64,000 nt of DNA from an uncultured Mediterranea sp. Lineage in GTDB: Bacteria; Bacteroidota; Bacteroidia; Bacteroidales; Bacteroidaceae. The first letter of the stretch is position 1. Each line of letters begins with the position of its first letter. Shown here in pieces: positions 1 to 10,826 of this stretch. The notes under the pieces are model-generated. The model did no database searches. It saw only the letters and a program-made list of their open reading frames with translations, and had not been told where the DNA came from. The translations under genes and the position numbers were made by a program. Location of the stretch: the NCBI RefSeq assembly GCF_902493215.1, contig NZ_CABUOL010000009.1, forward strand, positions 1 through 64,000, in the 5' to 3' direction.

Positions 1-97
1 TCTTCATGCTTAACCATTCGTTTTTGACAACATTTCAATGACCTCTTTAGTGTTTCCGAACCAGCTTTTGCCGGTTCTATTGTTTAACTTTTAATCT

Positions 98-117
98 TTC
101 GGTAAAAATTTACCGAA
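98..117. promoter_or_regulatory. Perfect inverted repeat in a gene-free leader
   Basis: Positions 1-332 hold no gene I can support. They are very AT-rich and contain one clear structure: 9-bp arms ttcggtaaa and tttaccgaa separated by two bases. No T-run follows, so an operator is more likely than a terminator. The site lies about 215 bases before the first gene. Its regulator is unknown. Confidence 0.35.
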
Positions 118-332
118 GTATTGTAAATACAAAGATCAAGATTAAAGCCATAAAATTAAAGATTATATAAAACTAATAAAAACATAAATTAAGTAACCTC
201 TCAAGCACAGTTTTTCAGTATTTTGCGATACACTTCAAAAAAAAAGCAAAAACAGAATTAGGTTTTTCTTTTCAGTTCGTCTTTATATAAGATTACTCAT
301 TTCATTCAATCAACGAATATGTATACATTTTT

Positions 333-1883
333 ATGATACGCAGACTAATCATAATTATTACGATGGGCGGAACTTTATTCTTTAGTTCAGTACACTTCGT
401 AGACACACAAGTACTCCCCAAATGGATAGTGTTTGCAGTGGGTGGAATGATATGGTCGGTAGTTTCCTGTGCTCATCATCTGGTTCCATTTGATCGATGC
501 GCTCTTCTTCCTCACAAATGTATACATTACGCGATTGTTGGTTTAACTATAATAGAAATTTGCTGGGGCATTTGCCAATTACCTGTTCTAATTCAACATG
601 GCATTCCGCTAAAAGGCTCTTTAGACAATCCGGCTGGCTTTTCCGCCAGTCTTTGCGTGGGCTTTCCGTTCATTCTATGGATGTTGAATAAAGGGAGAGA
701 TAGACACGTAATTGGACAAGTAGTCGCATGGGCTGTTATTGCAAGTGTACTACTATCGGCTTCGCGTGCGGGTATACTAAGTTTGTTGTTTGTCTATGCC
801 ATTTGGAAACGTAGAAATCTTCTTCGCTCCACACGAGCCATTCAGCGAATAGGACTTATTAGCATTTTTCTCTGTATAGTTACAGCTCTTTATCTCATCA
901 AAAAAGATTCAGCAGACGGACGTATGCTTATCTGGCATTGCTCTTTGGAAATGATGCTTGACAAGCCCTTGTTCGGCTGGGGCATAAATGGATTTGAAGC
1001 ACATTATATGGATTATCAGGCCGCTTATTTTAAACGCCATCCGGATAGTAGTTATGTTCAATTGGCTGATACCGTGCAATATCCTTATAATGAATACCTA
1101 CAGATAGGCATTTCTTTCGGTATAGTGGGACTACTTATTGTCATAGCATGGCTGATACGTTTGTTTCGTGTAGCTAAAAAGAACTATTCTTCTGAAAAAG
1201 AATGCGGCATGCTTGTTTGGATATCCGTTTGCGTATTAGGTTTCTTTTCCTATCCATTAATGTATCCGTTTGTTTGGACAGTACTGTTGTATGCAACTTA
1301 TTTATTACTAAAAGATACTATAAAGTTACCATCAACTTTACGCAATGTGGGTGTGGTATGCCTATTACCTCTAAACTTTTGGATTGGGAACCTGATAATA
1401 CGGCGTGTGAAATCCGAATTAGCTTGGACTGAAGCAGTGACAGCCTCCGCAGCCCAACAAGTAGATCGCGCACTTGAACATTATCAACATGCATATATTG
1501 GACTGAAGCATGACCGATATTTTCTTTACAACTATGCGTTTGAGTTAAATCAAATTGGTCTATATGACTCTGGAACCAAAATTGCTAAACAATGCAGAGA
1601 ACTATGGGCAGATTATGATCTGGAACTTTTGCTGGCCAAAATGAATGAGCGAAGAGGCGCAGACATGCAAGCCGAGCTACATTATCGTCAAGCTTCCCTG
1701 ATGTGCCCCAACCGATTTATCCCATTGTATTGTTTGGTACAAATACTAAATCGAAACAAACAGCAGAATGAAGCAATTTCCTTGGCCCGACAAATTGTAG
1801 ACAAGCCGGTGAAAATACCTTCTTTTCAAGTGGAATGGATAAAGAAAACGATGAAAGAATATGTGAATAAAAGTGATAATTAA
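333..1883 (+). CDS. O-antigen ligase-like (Wzy_C) membrane protein with C-terminal TPRs
   Basis: A 516-residue polytopic inner-membrane protein. Hydrophobic segments fill roughly residues 1-350. The loop motif SASRAG (142-147), the GWGINGF segment near 216 and the NEYLQIG segment near 250 match the Wzy_C/O-antigen ligase fold, which joins lipid-linked glycans to an acceptor. Residues about 370-510 look like tetratricopeptide repeats facing the soluble side. The ATG at 333 is the first in frame after an AT-rich leader. In Bacteroides, TPR-bearing members often sit away from O-antigen clusters, and here no glycosyltransferase is nearby. The neighbours are lipoproteins and a transglutaminase, so the acceptor or substrate is open. 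The family call is good; the function is unproven. Confidence 0.75.
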   Translation: MIRRLIIIITMGGTLFFSSVHFVDTQVLPKWIVFAVGGMIWSVVSCAHHLVPFDRCALLPHKCIHYAIVGLTIIEICWGICQLPVLIQHGIPLKGSLDNPAGFSASLCVGFPFILWMLNKGRDRHVIGQVVAWAVIASVLLSASRAGILSLLFVYAIWKRRNLLRSTRAIQRIGLISIFLCIVTALYLIKKDSADGRMLIWHCSLEMMLDKPLFGWGINGFEAHYMDYQAAYFKRHPDSSYVQLADTVQYPYNEYLQIGISFGIVGLLIVIAWLIRLFRVAKKNYSSEKECGMLVWISVCVLGFFSYPLMYPFVWTVLLYATYLLLKDTIKLPSTLRNVGVVCLLPLNFWIGNLIIRRVKSELAWTEAVTASAAQQVDRALEHYQHAYIGLKHDRYFLYNYAFELNQIGLYDSGTKIAKQCRELWADYDLELLLAKMNERRGADMQAELHYRQASLMCPNRFIPLYCLVQILNRNKQQNEAISLARQIVDKPVKIPSFQVEWIKKTMKEYVNKSDN

Positions 1884-2072
1884 CCCGATTGTAGAACTTT
1901 GATAATATATACCATGGAACCACCAACAACGGATTCTGTCCAGATAGAAATTCTGTAGTTTCATTAACCCTGACTTAATCCAACAATAGTCAAGATTTTC
2001 TTTAATCGCTACAGAGGGAGAATAAAATATTTAGTGAAACTTGAATAAGCTACTTTTAAATTAAAACATAAT

Positions 2073-3017
2073 ATGAAAACAATAACTTTATACACATTAG
2101 TTATCGTATTCTTCCTTACAGCTTGTCAATCAAGCATAATCGAACCAGAAGAAGTACTGCCTGTTAAAAAAGAGATTTTAACATCACCAACGACATGGCA
2201 GGAACAGATAGAATTTGCCCAACAATACAAAACAAAAACCAAATCAAATATGAATGATTTAAGTTTTATTGGATATCGCAGTTTGGGTGAAATTAAAACA
2301 GAAGAACAAATTTCCGCTTTTTGGAATAAACTATTTGCAGACGACACCAATGTCGTTACTTATGTAGATGAATATATGAATAAATTTGAAATTCTTCCCA
2401 TAAGTAGATTGAAACTTAACAAATCCGAATCGTATATTCAAAACATTAAAAAACATCTTAAATCACAATTGGACACGATTGTGAAAGTTGGGACTAAATT
2501 AATTGAGTTTGAATGGAACTATAAAGGGAAACAGATATTCTCAATTGGAATTATTCATAACGACAAAATAATTTATGACCATATAGGAAGTATGATAATA
2601 ATTCCTGAAACGAGACCTCAGGCTCCCCAAATAATCTCTATTCCTCCTAAAATAAAAACAAGGTCGGAAGAAGCCGCATTAACAGAAAGGTACTTTTCAA
2701 TTTCAAATGATGGAGGAACAAATATTTTTGGAGGAGAAGTTTGGAGCTATAATATTTATTGTAGTTCTATATTTGATTGGAATGGGGTTTTTCATGACTG
2801 CGCTATGTATGCAAAACATTATGCAAATTTCGGCTGGTCTTGTGATGCAAAGATTCAAACTGTAGACGGAAAAATTGGGGAAACAAAATTTCATCAATTT
2901 GCTTGGGGACATGCTCATGCATATTTGTTTTCCGCATCTGTAAGTATTGCTGGTGTTGATGTACATTATTCACCTAGTGAAAATGGCGGATCAGGCGTTT
3001 TAACACATCGAAAATAA
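2073..3017 (+). CDS. Lipoprotein of unknown function, long paralogue with extra C-terminal domain
   Basis: A 314-residue protein with a signal peptide ending in the lipobox LTAC (Cys18), so probably an envelope lipoprotein. Residues about 40-185 form a domain shared with the next gene: both start with PTTWQEQ, then carry an LFADDT segment and end in YDHIGS/FDHIGS. Residues about 200-314 are an extra domain absent from the paralogue, rich in aromatics, Gly, His and Cys (YCSS, DCAMYAKHY, GWSCD, WGHAHAY). I do not recognise either domain. It is followed 40 bases later by the paralogue and then a transglutaminase-like gene, all on the same strand, which suggests one transcription unit. Confidence 0.7.
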   Translation: MKTITLYTLVIVFFLTACQSSIIEPEEVLPVKKEILTSPTTWQEQIEFAQQYKTKTKSNMNDLSFIGYRSLGEIKTEEQISAFWNKLFADDTNVVTYVDEYMNKFEILPISRLKLNKSESYIQNIKKHLKSQLDTIVKVGTKLIEFEWNYKGKQIFSIGIIHNDKIIYDHIGSMIIIPETRPQAPQIISIPPKIKTRSEEAALTERYFSISNDGGTNIFGGEVWSYNIYCSSIFDWNGVFHDCAMYAKHYANFGWSCDAKIQTVDGKIGETKFHQFAWGHAHAYLFSASVSIAGVDVHYSPSENGGSGVLTHRK

Positions 3018-3057
3018 AGCTGGAATTATTTTTACGTATAATTACAACTAGAATTTT

Positions 3058-3690
3058 ATGAAAAAGTCAATTATTTATTTCATTTTTTCAGTAAGTTTCC
3101 TCTTTGAAGGATGTAACAACAATGTCAAAGAGGACAATCCGGGCAAGTCTGACGTAACCGAAGTCAAAAAAGGACCAACTACTTGGCAAGAACAATTAGA
3201 TTATGCCAAGCAACAAAGTGATTTAATGACTCGAAACGGGATTGATGGATTAAAATTGGTGGGGTATAATTATCGTGGAAAAGTGAAGACTCAAGAACAG
3301 CGAGAAGAATTCCTAAAACTTTTATTTGCAGATGATACAGATGTAGTATATCACTTGAACGACAGCAAAGGATCGTATGATATCGTACCTTTGAAAGTAA
3401 TGCGTGAAAAATTATCTCTTTCGGGAACAGAGGAACCTTTTGAAAAAATAAAAGAATGGCTAAAGCGTGCAAGCGAAAATGAAAACTTAGAACTTGTGAA
3501 TGTGGAATGGTCATTTCACGGACGCTCTGTGCATTCCGTAGCAGTTATTTCACCACAGAATAACACTATCCTTTTCGATCATATTGGCAGTGCAGCTATC
3601 ATGCCTGGCTCAAAAAAGGAGCCGAAAGTAGAGTCAACAGTCCGAAATCTGACAAAAGAAGAGTATGATGCCGAAAAACAAACCAAGTAG
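3058..3690 (+). CDS. Lipoprotein of unknown function, short paralogue
   Basis: A 210-residue protein homologous to residues about 1-190 of the upstream lipoprotein: same PTTWQEQ opening, same LFADDT and DHIGS segments. It ends in a charged tail instead of the aromatic C-terminal domain. The signal peptide ends FEGC (Cys19), a weak lipobox with Glu before Gly-Cys, so lipidation is probable but not certain. It lies 18 bases before the transglutaminase-like gene and is likely co-transcribed with it. The pair looks like a tandem duplication in which one copy gained or lost a domain. No function is known to me. Confidence 0.68.
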   Translation: MKKSIIYFIFSVSFLFEGCNNNVKEDNPGKSDVTEVKKGPTTWQEQLDYAKQQSDLMTRNGIDGLKLVGYNYRGKVKTQEQREEFLKLLFADDTDVVYHLNDSKGSYDIVPLKVMREKLSLSGTEEPFEKIKEWLKRASENENLELVNVEWSFHGRSVHSVAVISPQNNTILFDHIGSAAIMPGSKKEPKVESTVRNLTKEEYDAEKQTK

Positions 3691-3708
3691 AGATAAAGAA
3701 TAGAAATT

Positions 3709-5775
3709 ATGAGAAAACGAGTCGCCTTGCTCACCTTCTGGATGTTGATTTCGTTTGGAGTAGTTTACATTAGTCTACCCTCTCTTCCTCCAGATGCCGC
3801 TGGAAATCGCATCCAGCTTTGGTTGGTATTATTACATTACCGATGGGGCGATCCCAATCGGCAAAAGTACGAGGCGGCACGTTTTCTTATTGACAACATG
3901 CATTATCATTATTCGTACGGTAAATTAAAACATGTACCTACAGAAGTCGAAGTGTGGCGACAGAAGACAGATAGCATCTGTCAATCCATTTTAGTGAATG
4001 AATCCTCAAACGAAAAAAGACTTTCTCAAATCAGAACATATAGAGAAAATCAGAAGAGCCAAATACTTCCTAAAATAGAAATATGCGTCGATAGTTTTCC
4101 TGACATACAGGAATTGGATAGCAAATTTCTGATTGCACACATTGATCATGCTTTTGAAGTTTGGCATCATTCTAAATTTGCCAAACAGCTTAGTTTTAAT
4201 GAATTTAAGGAATATATCCTACCCTATCGATCGGTAGGCGGATATGGATTTCTAAACAATGGAAAAGAATTAAATTCACTGTTTGGCAAATTCCTGAATG
4301 TGGATTCTTGCGATACTCCGCAGAAAATGATTCATCATTATAACCAAGCCATCAATACACTCAGAGAGTTGAACGGGAAACAAGAATACAGGCAAGATTA
4401 TGGCATATACGGTTTATATTCACGCGGTCTTCACGACTGTGTGGATATTGCAAACTATGCATGCAATATTCTAAGATCGTGTGGCTTACCCCTTTCAGTA
4501 GAATATAATATGTGCTACCGTTACTTTGGAGGACGGCATTACCATTGCTCTCTTTACAAAAGTCCGAAAGATACAGGATATGCTTTCAACCCAGAAAATG
4601 ATGTGCCCTATAAAGATTCTTATAATGCTGAAGAAGTCTATAATATCTATCGAATGACGTATGCCGCACAAAAAAATTCTCCTTATTTTTTAAAATCAAA
4701 AAATGAGTATATTCCGCAAGAACTTGCCGACCCCTGTATTATTGATGTGACCTCTCATTATCGGAAAACAGTTACATTATCACTTCCTTTCCATGAAATG
4801 ATTCCAAATAGACTGGCATATCTAGCTGTGTTTCACAAAGGGCCAAACGGACTATTAGCTGTAACATGGGGAAAAATAAATGTAAAATCGAGAACTGTAC
4901 TTTTTGAATATGCTATTCCAGGCATGTTTTACTTTCCAATTTACTATGAAAATAATCACATGAAGGCTTTTGGAAGACCTTTTTGTGTAGAAGAAATAAA
5001 CGGAATTGGAGTTCCTCATTACTTAGCTGAAATAAATGACTCTAGTGGGCAATGGAGTAATCTGGTCCTAACTCGCAAATGCACTTACAAACCTCAAATG
5101 AACGAAATAGCCAGACAACTGGTAGGCGGTCAATTTCAGGCTGCCAACCGAGAGGATTTCAGTGATGCAGTAATACAAGGAGAAATTGAAGAAATACCCG
5201 CCCCTCTCTTTCAGGAAAAGACCTTAACTAATATTGGGAATTATCGGTACTATCGTTTTAAGGCTCCCGTTTCTTATCCCCATGCTAACATTTCCATGTT
5301 AGAATGGATTACTGATAAATCGTACGGATACAAAAACGTATTTCCGCCCAATCGTATACACATTCTTTCACCTAATGATAGTATATTGTCCCTTAAAGAC
5401 TCCTGTTACGTCAAACTTCTGGAGGAAATCGGTTGGGAGAAAATGAAACATAAAACCGAATACGATGGAAATATGCAAACAGCCCCATATTCTTGTGAAA
5501 CTATTACTTTACGCTTGAAAAATAGACAAAAGGCAACCCTAGTTCGTTTTGCTCCCTTGAATGCAGATAACGGAATACATGCAGGGGATTTGTATACTTT
5601 ATATTATTGGACAGATGAAGGTTGGAAGCGATTTGGATGCCAACATGCTCGTTATGAATATGTGGAATTTAAAGATGTTCCGAAAGGAAAATTATATTGG
5701 CTTAGTAACATGACAAGAGGAACAGAAGAATTACCCTTTACTATATCGGATGGAAAACAAACGTTCATCTATTGA
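3709..5775 (+). CDS. Membrane-anchored transglutaminase-like protein
   Basis: A 688-residue protein with one N-terminal membrane segment (residues about 4-24), so the rest is probably periplasmic. A transglutaminase/protease-like core is visible: Cys244 in the HDCVD motif, His277/His279 in GGRHYHCS and an acidic/Asn site in the FNPEND segment near 296, giving the Cys-His-Asp/Asn order of that fold. Such proteins in Bacteroidetes are hydrolases or cross-linkers of unknown substrate. The C-terminal half (about 340-688) is beta-rich and unassigned. It is AT-rich like the three preceding genes and differs in composition from the next gene. It may act on one of the neighbouring lipoproteins, which is inference. 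Confidence 0.72.
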   Translation: MRKRVALLTFWMLISFGVVYISLPSLPPDAAGNRIQLWLVLLHYRWGDPNRQKYEAARFLIDNMHYHYSYGKLKHVPTEVEVWRQKTDSICQSILVNESSNEKRLSQIRTYRENQKSQILPKIEICVDSFPDIQELDSKFLIAHIDHAFEVWHHSKFAKQLSFNEFKEYILPYRSVGGYGFLNNGKELNSLFGKFLNVDSCDTPQKMIHHYNQAINTLRELNGKQEYRQDYGIYGLYSRGLHDCVDIANYACNILRSCGLPLSVEYNMCYRYFGGRHYHCSLYKSPKDTGYAFNPENDVPYKDSYNAEEVYNIYRMTYAAQKNSPYFLKSKNEYIPQELADPCIIDVTSHYRKTVTLSLPFHEMIPNRLAYLAVFHKGPNGLLAVTWGKINVKSRTVLFEYAIPGMFYFPIYYENNHMKAFGRPFCVEEINGIGVPHYLAEINDSSGQWSNLVLTRKCTYKPQMNEIARQLVGGQFQAANREDFSDAVIQGEIEEIPAPLFQEKTLTNIGNYRYYRFKAPVSYPHANISMLEWITDKSYGYKNVFPPNRIHILSPNDSILSLKDSCYVKLLEEIGWEKMKHKTEYDGNMQTAPYSCETITLRLKNRQKATLVRFAPLNADNGIHAGDLYTLYYWTDEGWKRFGCQHARYEYVEFKDVPKGKLYWLSNMTRGTEELPFTISDGKQTFIY

Positions 5776-5858
5776 ATTTACACATCATCATACAACACGT
5801 TAACATAAGTTTTCTTAGAATTAACAAAACAGATAGATGCCATAGGCTAAATCTTATC

Positions 5859-5866
5859 TATCTTTG
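5859..5866 (+). promoter_or_regulatory. Bacteroides -7 box for the LRR protein
   Basis: TATCTTTG matches the Bacteroides consensus TAnnTTTG and lies 24 bases before the ATG at 5891. No good -33 TTTG is seen, so this is a partial match. Confidence 0.5.
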
Positions 5867-5890
5867 TATGCGAACCTAAAAATAGCGATT

Positions 5891-6949
5891 ATGAAAGTTA
5901 GAAACATACTGCTTGTAGCAGCCAGCCTCTGTATCACGCTGGGGGCATACGCCCAAAAGAAAAAAACATTCTACGTACCCAAGGCCGGTACGCTGGTCGA
6001 ACTGATGACGCAAGAAGAAGCCAACCAAATCACGCATCTTACCTTGCAAGGCAAACTCAACGCCATTGACTTCCGTCATCTGCGGGACGAATTTACCAAT
6101 CTGCAAGTACTGGACATTTCGAATGCCACCATCAGCATGTACACGGGGAAAAACGGTACCTTCCCCGACAAGTTCTACATCTACCCGGGAAACTGCATTC
6201 CCGCATACGCCTTCTGCAAGCAGAATGCTGACGGGACCTATCAGGGCAAAGCAAGTCTGGAGCATGTCATTTTGTCTGAAAAGACCAAGAACATCGAGGA
6301 TGCCGCTTTCAAGGGATGTACCAACCTGAAGATTTGCCAAATCAGAAAGAAAACAGCTCCCAACCTGCTGCCGGGTGCGCTGGCAGACAGCATCACAGCC
6401 ATTTTTGTACCGCTGGGAAGCAGTGACTCCTACCGCAACAAGGAAAGATGGGAGAACTTTTCTTTTGTCGAAGGCAATCCGACGGCCGTCACTGTCCAGA
6501 TAGCCAAAATGGGAAGCCTGGCCAGCGAGCTGCTGAATGCAGGCGTACAGCCACGCGATGTAAACTTCCTGACCATCGAAGGCAAGATGGACGAAGCGGA
6601 TTTCAAGCTTATCCGTGACTACATGCCCAATCTGGTTTCGGTAAACATGGAAAAGTGTAATGCGACTGTCATTCCTGAATACACATTCACGCAAAAGAAA
6701 TACATGCTGAACATCACTCTGCCCAAAGGTCTGACCACCATCGGGCAACGTGCCTTCAGCGGCTGTACCCGCCTTACCGGAACATTGGTTCTGCCTGCAT
6801 CGGTAACAGCCATCGAGTACGGAGCCTTTATCGGATGCGACAACCTGCGCCGGGTGCTGGCCACCGGATCTAAAATAACAACGCTGGGCGAGAACCTGTT
6901 CGGCGAGAGCAATACCACCAATAAGATTGTCTATCAGTCTGCCCAATAA
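5891..6949 (+). CDS. Secreted leucine-rich repeat (BspA-like LRR_5) protein
   Basis: A 352-residue protein starting at the ATG for MKVRNILL. An in-frame TTG further upstream at 5864 sits on the promoter box and is rejected. The signal peptide ends AYAQ (about residue 22). The mature part has BspA-type repeats such as LVSVNMEKCNATVIPEYTF and LTTIGQRAFSGCTRL, with the spacing of the LRR_5 family. These surface or secreted proteins usually bind other proteins or cells. It stands alone between its own promoter and a strong terminator, and its GC content is clearly higher than the block before it. Confidence 0.82.
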   Translation: MKVRNILLVAASLCITLGAYAQKKKTFYVPKAGTLVELMTQEEANQITHLTLQGKLNAIDFRHLRDEFTNLQVLDISNATISMYTGKNGTFPDKFYIYPGNCIPAYAFCKQNADGTYQGKASLEHVILSEKTKNIEDAAFKGCTNLKICQIRKKTAPNLLPGALADSITAIFVPLGSSDSYRNKERWENFSFVEGNPTAVTVQIAKMGSLASELLNAGVQPRDVNFLTIEGKMDEADFKLIRDYMPNLVSVNMEKCNATVIPEYTFTQKKYMLNITLPKGLTTIGQRAFSGCTRLTGTLVLPASVTAIEYGAFIGCDNLRRVLATGSKITTLGENLFGESNTTNKIVYQSAQ

Positions 6950-6962
6950 AGCAAAATTCTGT

Positions 6963-7011
6963 AAACAAGAAGAGGGTGCAGTTCATAGTGAGCTGCACCC
7001 TCTTCTTGTTT
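6963..7011. terminator. Bidirectional terminator, 19-bp perfect stem
   Basis: Arms 6963-6981 and 6993-7011 are exactly complementary (aaacaagaagagggtgcag and its complement) with an 11-base loop. It lies between the convergent LRR and ABC-F genes, and the A-rich/T-rich stem ends suit both strands. Confidence 0.88.
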
Positions 7012-7021
7012 CTATTCAGGC

Positions 7022-8638
<1,617 letters not shown>

Positions 8639-8683
8639 TTATCTTCTTTCTTTATAAATACTAATACCTTAAAATTCAAGATG

Positions 8684-8691
8684 CAAAGATA
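8684..8691 (-). promoter_or_regulatory. -7 box for the ABC-F gene
   Basis: On the minus strand this reads TATCTTTG, a full TAnnTTTG match, 48 bases before the ABC-F start codon. No clear -33 element is seen. Confidence 0.5.
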
Positions 8692-8725
8692 CGACTTTAT
8701 AATGACATATCAGACATTGCATCCC

Positions 8726-8813
8726 GTAAACATCTTGGAAATACGTTGTAAACATCCTACCGGCAGGATGTATACAGGCCGACAAGAGAACGTTCACATC
8801 CTAATTATGGCTT
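8726..8813. repeat. Four-unit array with 22-bp period before grpE
   Basis: The 330-base region between the ABC-F gene and grpE holds four consecutive 22-base units starting at 8726, 8748, 8770 and 8792. They open with gtaaacatc, gtaaacatc, gtatacagg and gttcacatc. Units 2-3 also contain a 7-bp inverted repeat, acatcct/aggatgt (8752-8771). The phase is exact although the units are diverged. It lies just upstream of the grpE promoter box. Function unknown. Confidence 0.6.
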
Positions 8814-8842
8814 TTTACACTGCCAATGTGACATAAAAATCG

Positions 8843-8850
8843 TAACTTTG
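8843..8850 (+). promoter_or_regulatory. -7 box for grpE-dnaJ
   Basis: TAACTTTG fits TAnnTTTG and would give a leader of about 110 bases before grpE. No CIRCE (HrcA) palindrome is present nearby. Confidence 0.5.
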
Positions 8851-8965
8851 CGGCGTTTTTTAGGGAAAGAAACATTTTGGCAAAGTTTTTGTTAGCATAA
8901 TAGATACAAACGTGCCAAGGCCCGACGGGCCATTTATCCACAAGAACAATAAAACAAATAAAGAT

Positions 8966-9544
8966 ATGGATCCGAAAAAAGAAACCATGAACGAAGAAGA
9001 GCTGAAAGCCCGCAGCGCTCAAGAGGAGCAGGAAGGCAAATGCGAAGAAGAAAACGCCGCCAACGGACAGGCTGCCGAAGAAAACAACGAACCCAATGAG
9101 GTAGAGAAACTTCAGGCCCAAGTGGACGAAATGAAAGACAAGTACCTGCGTCTTTCCGCCGAATTCGACAACTACCGGAAACGGACGATGAAGGAAAAGG
9201 CCGAACTCATCCTGAACGGCGGCGAAAAAAGCATCAGCAGCATCCTGCCCATCGTGGACGACTTCGAACGCGCGCTGAAGAACATGGAAACGGCCGAAGA
9301 CGTGGCCGCCGTCAGAGAAGGTGTCGAACTGATTTACAACAAGTTCATGACCGTACTCGGACAAAACGGCGTAAAGGTCATCGAAACCAAGGAACAGCCG
9401 CTCAACACTGACTTCCACGAAGCCATCGCCGTCATTCCGGCACCGGCGGAAGAACTGAAAGGCAAGATTCTGGATTGCGTACAGACCGGTTATACGTTGA
9501 ACGACAAAGTAATCCGTCACGCCAAAGTGGTAGTCGGAGAATAA
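8966..9544 (+). CDS. grpE: Nucleotide exchange factor GrpE
   Basis: A 192-residue cochaperone that releases ADP from DnaK. An acidic, Glu/Gln-rich N-terminal region is followed by a coiled coil ([28 protein letters not shown] is the typical GrpE helix, seen at about residues 44-72) and the beta-domain ending [18 protein letters not shown]. The ATG at 8966 is chosen over an upstream GTG (8912), which lies in a non-coding leader. dnaJ follows after 16 bases, so both are one heat-shock-type operon. dnaK is not in the window. Confidence 0.95.
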   Translation: MDPKKETMNEEELKARSAQEEQEGKCEEENAANGQAAEENNEPNEVEKLQAQVDEMKDKYLRLSAEFDNYRKRTMKEKAELILNGGEKSISSILPIVDDFERALKNMETAEDVAAVREGVELIYNKFMTVLGQNGVKVIETKEQPLNTDFHEAIAVIPAPAEELKGKILDCVQTGYTLNDKVIRHAKVVVGE

Positions 9545-9560
9545 AGACAACAAGCAGGAT

Positions 9561-10730
9561 ATGGAAAAAAGAGATTACTACGAGGTACTGGGGGTCGACA
9601 AGAACGCATCGGCCGACGAGATAAAGAAGGCATACCGCAAGAAAGCCATCCAATACCACCCCGACAAGAACCCGGGCGACAAGGAAGCGGAAGAAAAGTT
9701 CAAGGAGGCAGCCGAAGCCTACGACGTGTTGAGTAATCCCGAGAAACGTGCCCGCTATGACCAGTTCGGCTTTGCAGGCATGAGCGGTGCAGCCGGCAAC
9801 GGAGGTCCTTTCGGCGGATTCAGCGGTGGCATGTCTATGGACGACATCTTCTCCATGTTCGGCGACATCTTCGGTGGCCACGGAGGTGGATTCGGCGGAT
9901 TCGGAGGCTTTGGCGGAGGTGGCGGTGCCCAGCAGCGCCGTTTCCGCGGTTCGGACCTGCGCGTCAAGGTGAAGCTCAACCTGAAAGAGATATCTACCGG
10001 CGTAGAAAAGAAGTTCAAGCTGAAGAAATACGTCACCTGTACCCACTGCCACGGCACTGGTGCCGAAGGCAATGGAGGAAGCGAGACCTGCCCCACCTGT
10101 AAGGGTTCGGGTACCGTTATCCGCAACCAGCAGACCATTCTGGGCACTATGCAGACGCGTACTACCTGCCCTACCTGTGGCGGTGAAGGCAAGGTCATCA
10201 AGAACAAGTGTAAGGAATGTGCCGGCGAAGGCATCGTTTACGGCGAAGAAGTGGTAACGGTCAAGATACCGGCCGGCGTGGCCGAAGGCATGCAGCTTTC
10301 CATGAGCGGGAAAGGTAATGCCGGCAAGCACAACGGTGTGCCGGGCGACCTGCTGGTCCTCATTGAAGAAGAGCCGGACAAGGAACTGATCCGCGAGGAG
10401 AACGACCTCATCTACAACCTCCTGTTAAGCTTCCCCACGGCAGCCCTGGGCGGCGCAGTAGAGATTCCGACCATCGACGGCAAGGTGAAAGTAAAGATAG
10501 AGCCGGGTACCCAGCCGGGCAAGGTTCTCCGCCTGCGTAACAAAGGTCTGCCCAGCGTCAACGGCTATGGCACAGGCGACCTGCTGGTCAACGTCAGCGT
10601 CTATGTTCCCGAAACCCTGAGCAAGGACGAAAAGAAGGCGTTGGAAGAGATGGAAGACTCCGACAACTTCAAGCCCAACGCTTCCATCAAGGAAAAAATA
10701 TTCAAGAAATTCAAGAGTCTGTTCGAATAA
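9561..10730 (+). CDS. dnaJ: Chaperone DnaJ (Hsp40)
   Basis: A 389-residue type I Hsp40 that delivers clients to DnaK and stimulates its ATPase. The J domain has the HPD motif at 33-35. A long Gly/Phe-rich region (about 75-130) follows. Then come four zinc-binding repeats: [24 protein letters not shown] and CKECAGEG (about 150-215). The C-terminal substrate-binding domains are complete. Length is normal for the family. It lies 16 bases after grpE and is closed by a terminator at 10756-10796. Confidence 0.97.
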   Translation: MEKRDYYEVLGVDKNASADEIKKAYRKKAIQYHPDKNPGDKEAEEKFKEAAEAYDVLSNPEKRARYDQFGFAGMSGAAGNGGPFGGFSGGMSMDDIFSMFGDIFGGHGGGFGGFGGFGGGGGAQQRRFRGSDLRVKVKLNLKEISTGVEKKFKLKKYVTCTHCHGTGAEGNGGSETCPTCKGSGTVIRNQQTILGTMQTRTTCPTCGGEGKVIKNKCKECAGEGIVYGEEVVTVKIPAGVAEGMQLSMSGKGNAGKHNGVPGDLLVLIEEEPDKELIREENDLIYNLLLSFPTAALGGAVEIPTIDGKVKVKIEPGTQPGKVLRLRNKGLPSVNGYGTGDLLVNVSVYVPETLSKDEKKALEEMEDSDNFKPNASIKEKIFKKFKSLFE

Positions 10731-10755
10731 ATCGATTGATATCCTTATAAAACTT

Positions 10756-10796
10756 CCGGCCCACCTCCCCGCAAAGAGATGGGCCGGACGTTTTTT
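10756..10796 (+). terminator. Rho-independent terminator after dnaJ
   Basis: Stem ccggccca (10756-10763) pairs with tgggccgg (10780-10787), the pairing extends inward with one mismatch, and a T6 run follows at 10791-10796. Confidence 0.85.
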
Positions 10797-10826
10797 ATTA
10801 CCCCGATTCCTCCTGCTGCCGGTCTT

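Noticed and set aside
1..332. A partial gene at the left edge or a small peptide gene
   Set aside because: All frames break within a few codons; only a palindrome stands out.
1884..2072. Promoter or small ORF before the first lipoprotein
   Set aside because: No TAnnTTTG match and no frame with a plausible start and length.
5876..6946. 356-residue frame antisense to the LRR gene
   Set aside because: Complete shadow of a gene with a clear signal peptide and repeats; the antisense protein shows no known features.
8814..8965. CIRCE element or HrcA control before grpE
   Set aside because: No TTAGCACTC/GAGTGCTAA dyad is present; only a -7 box is seen.
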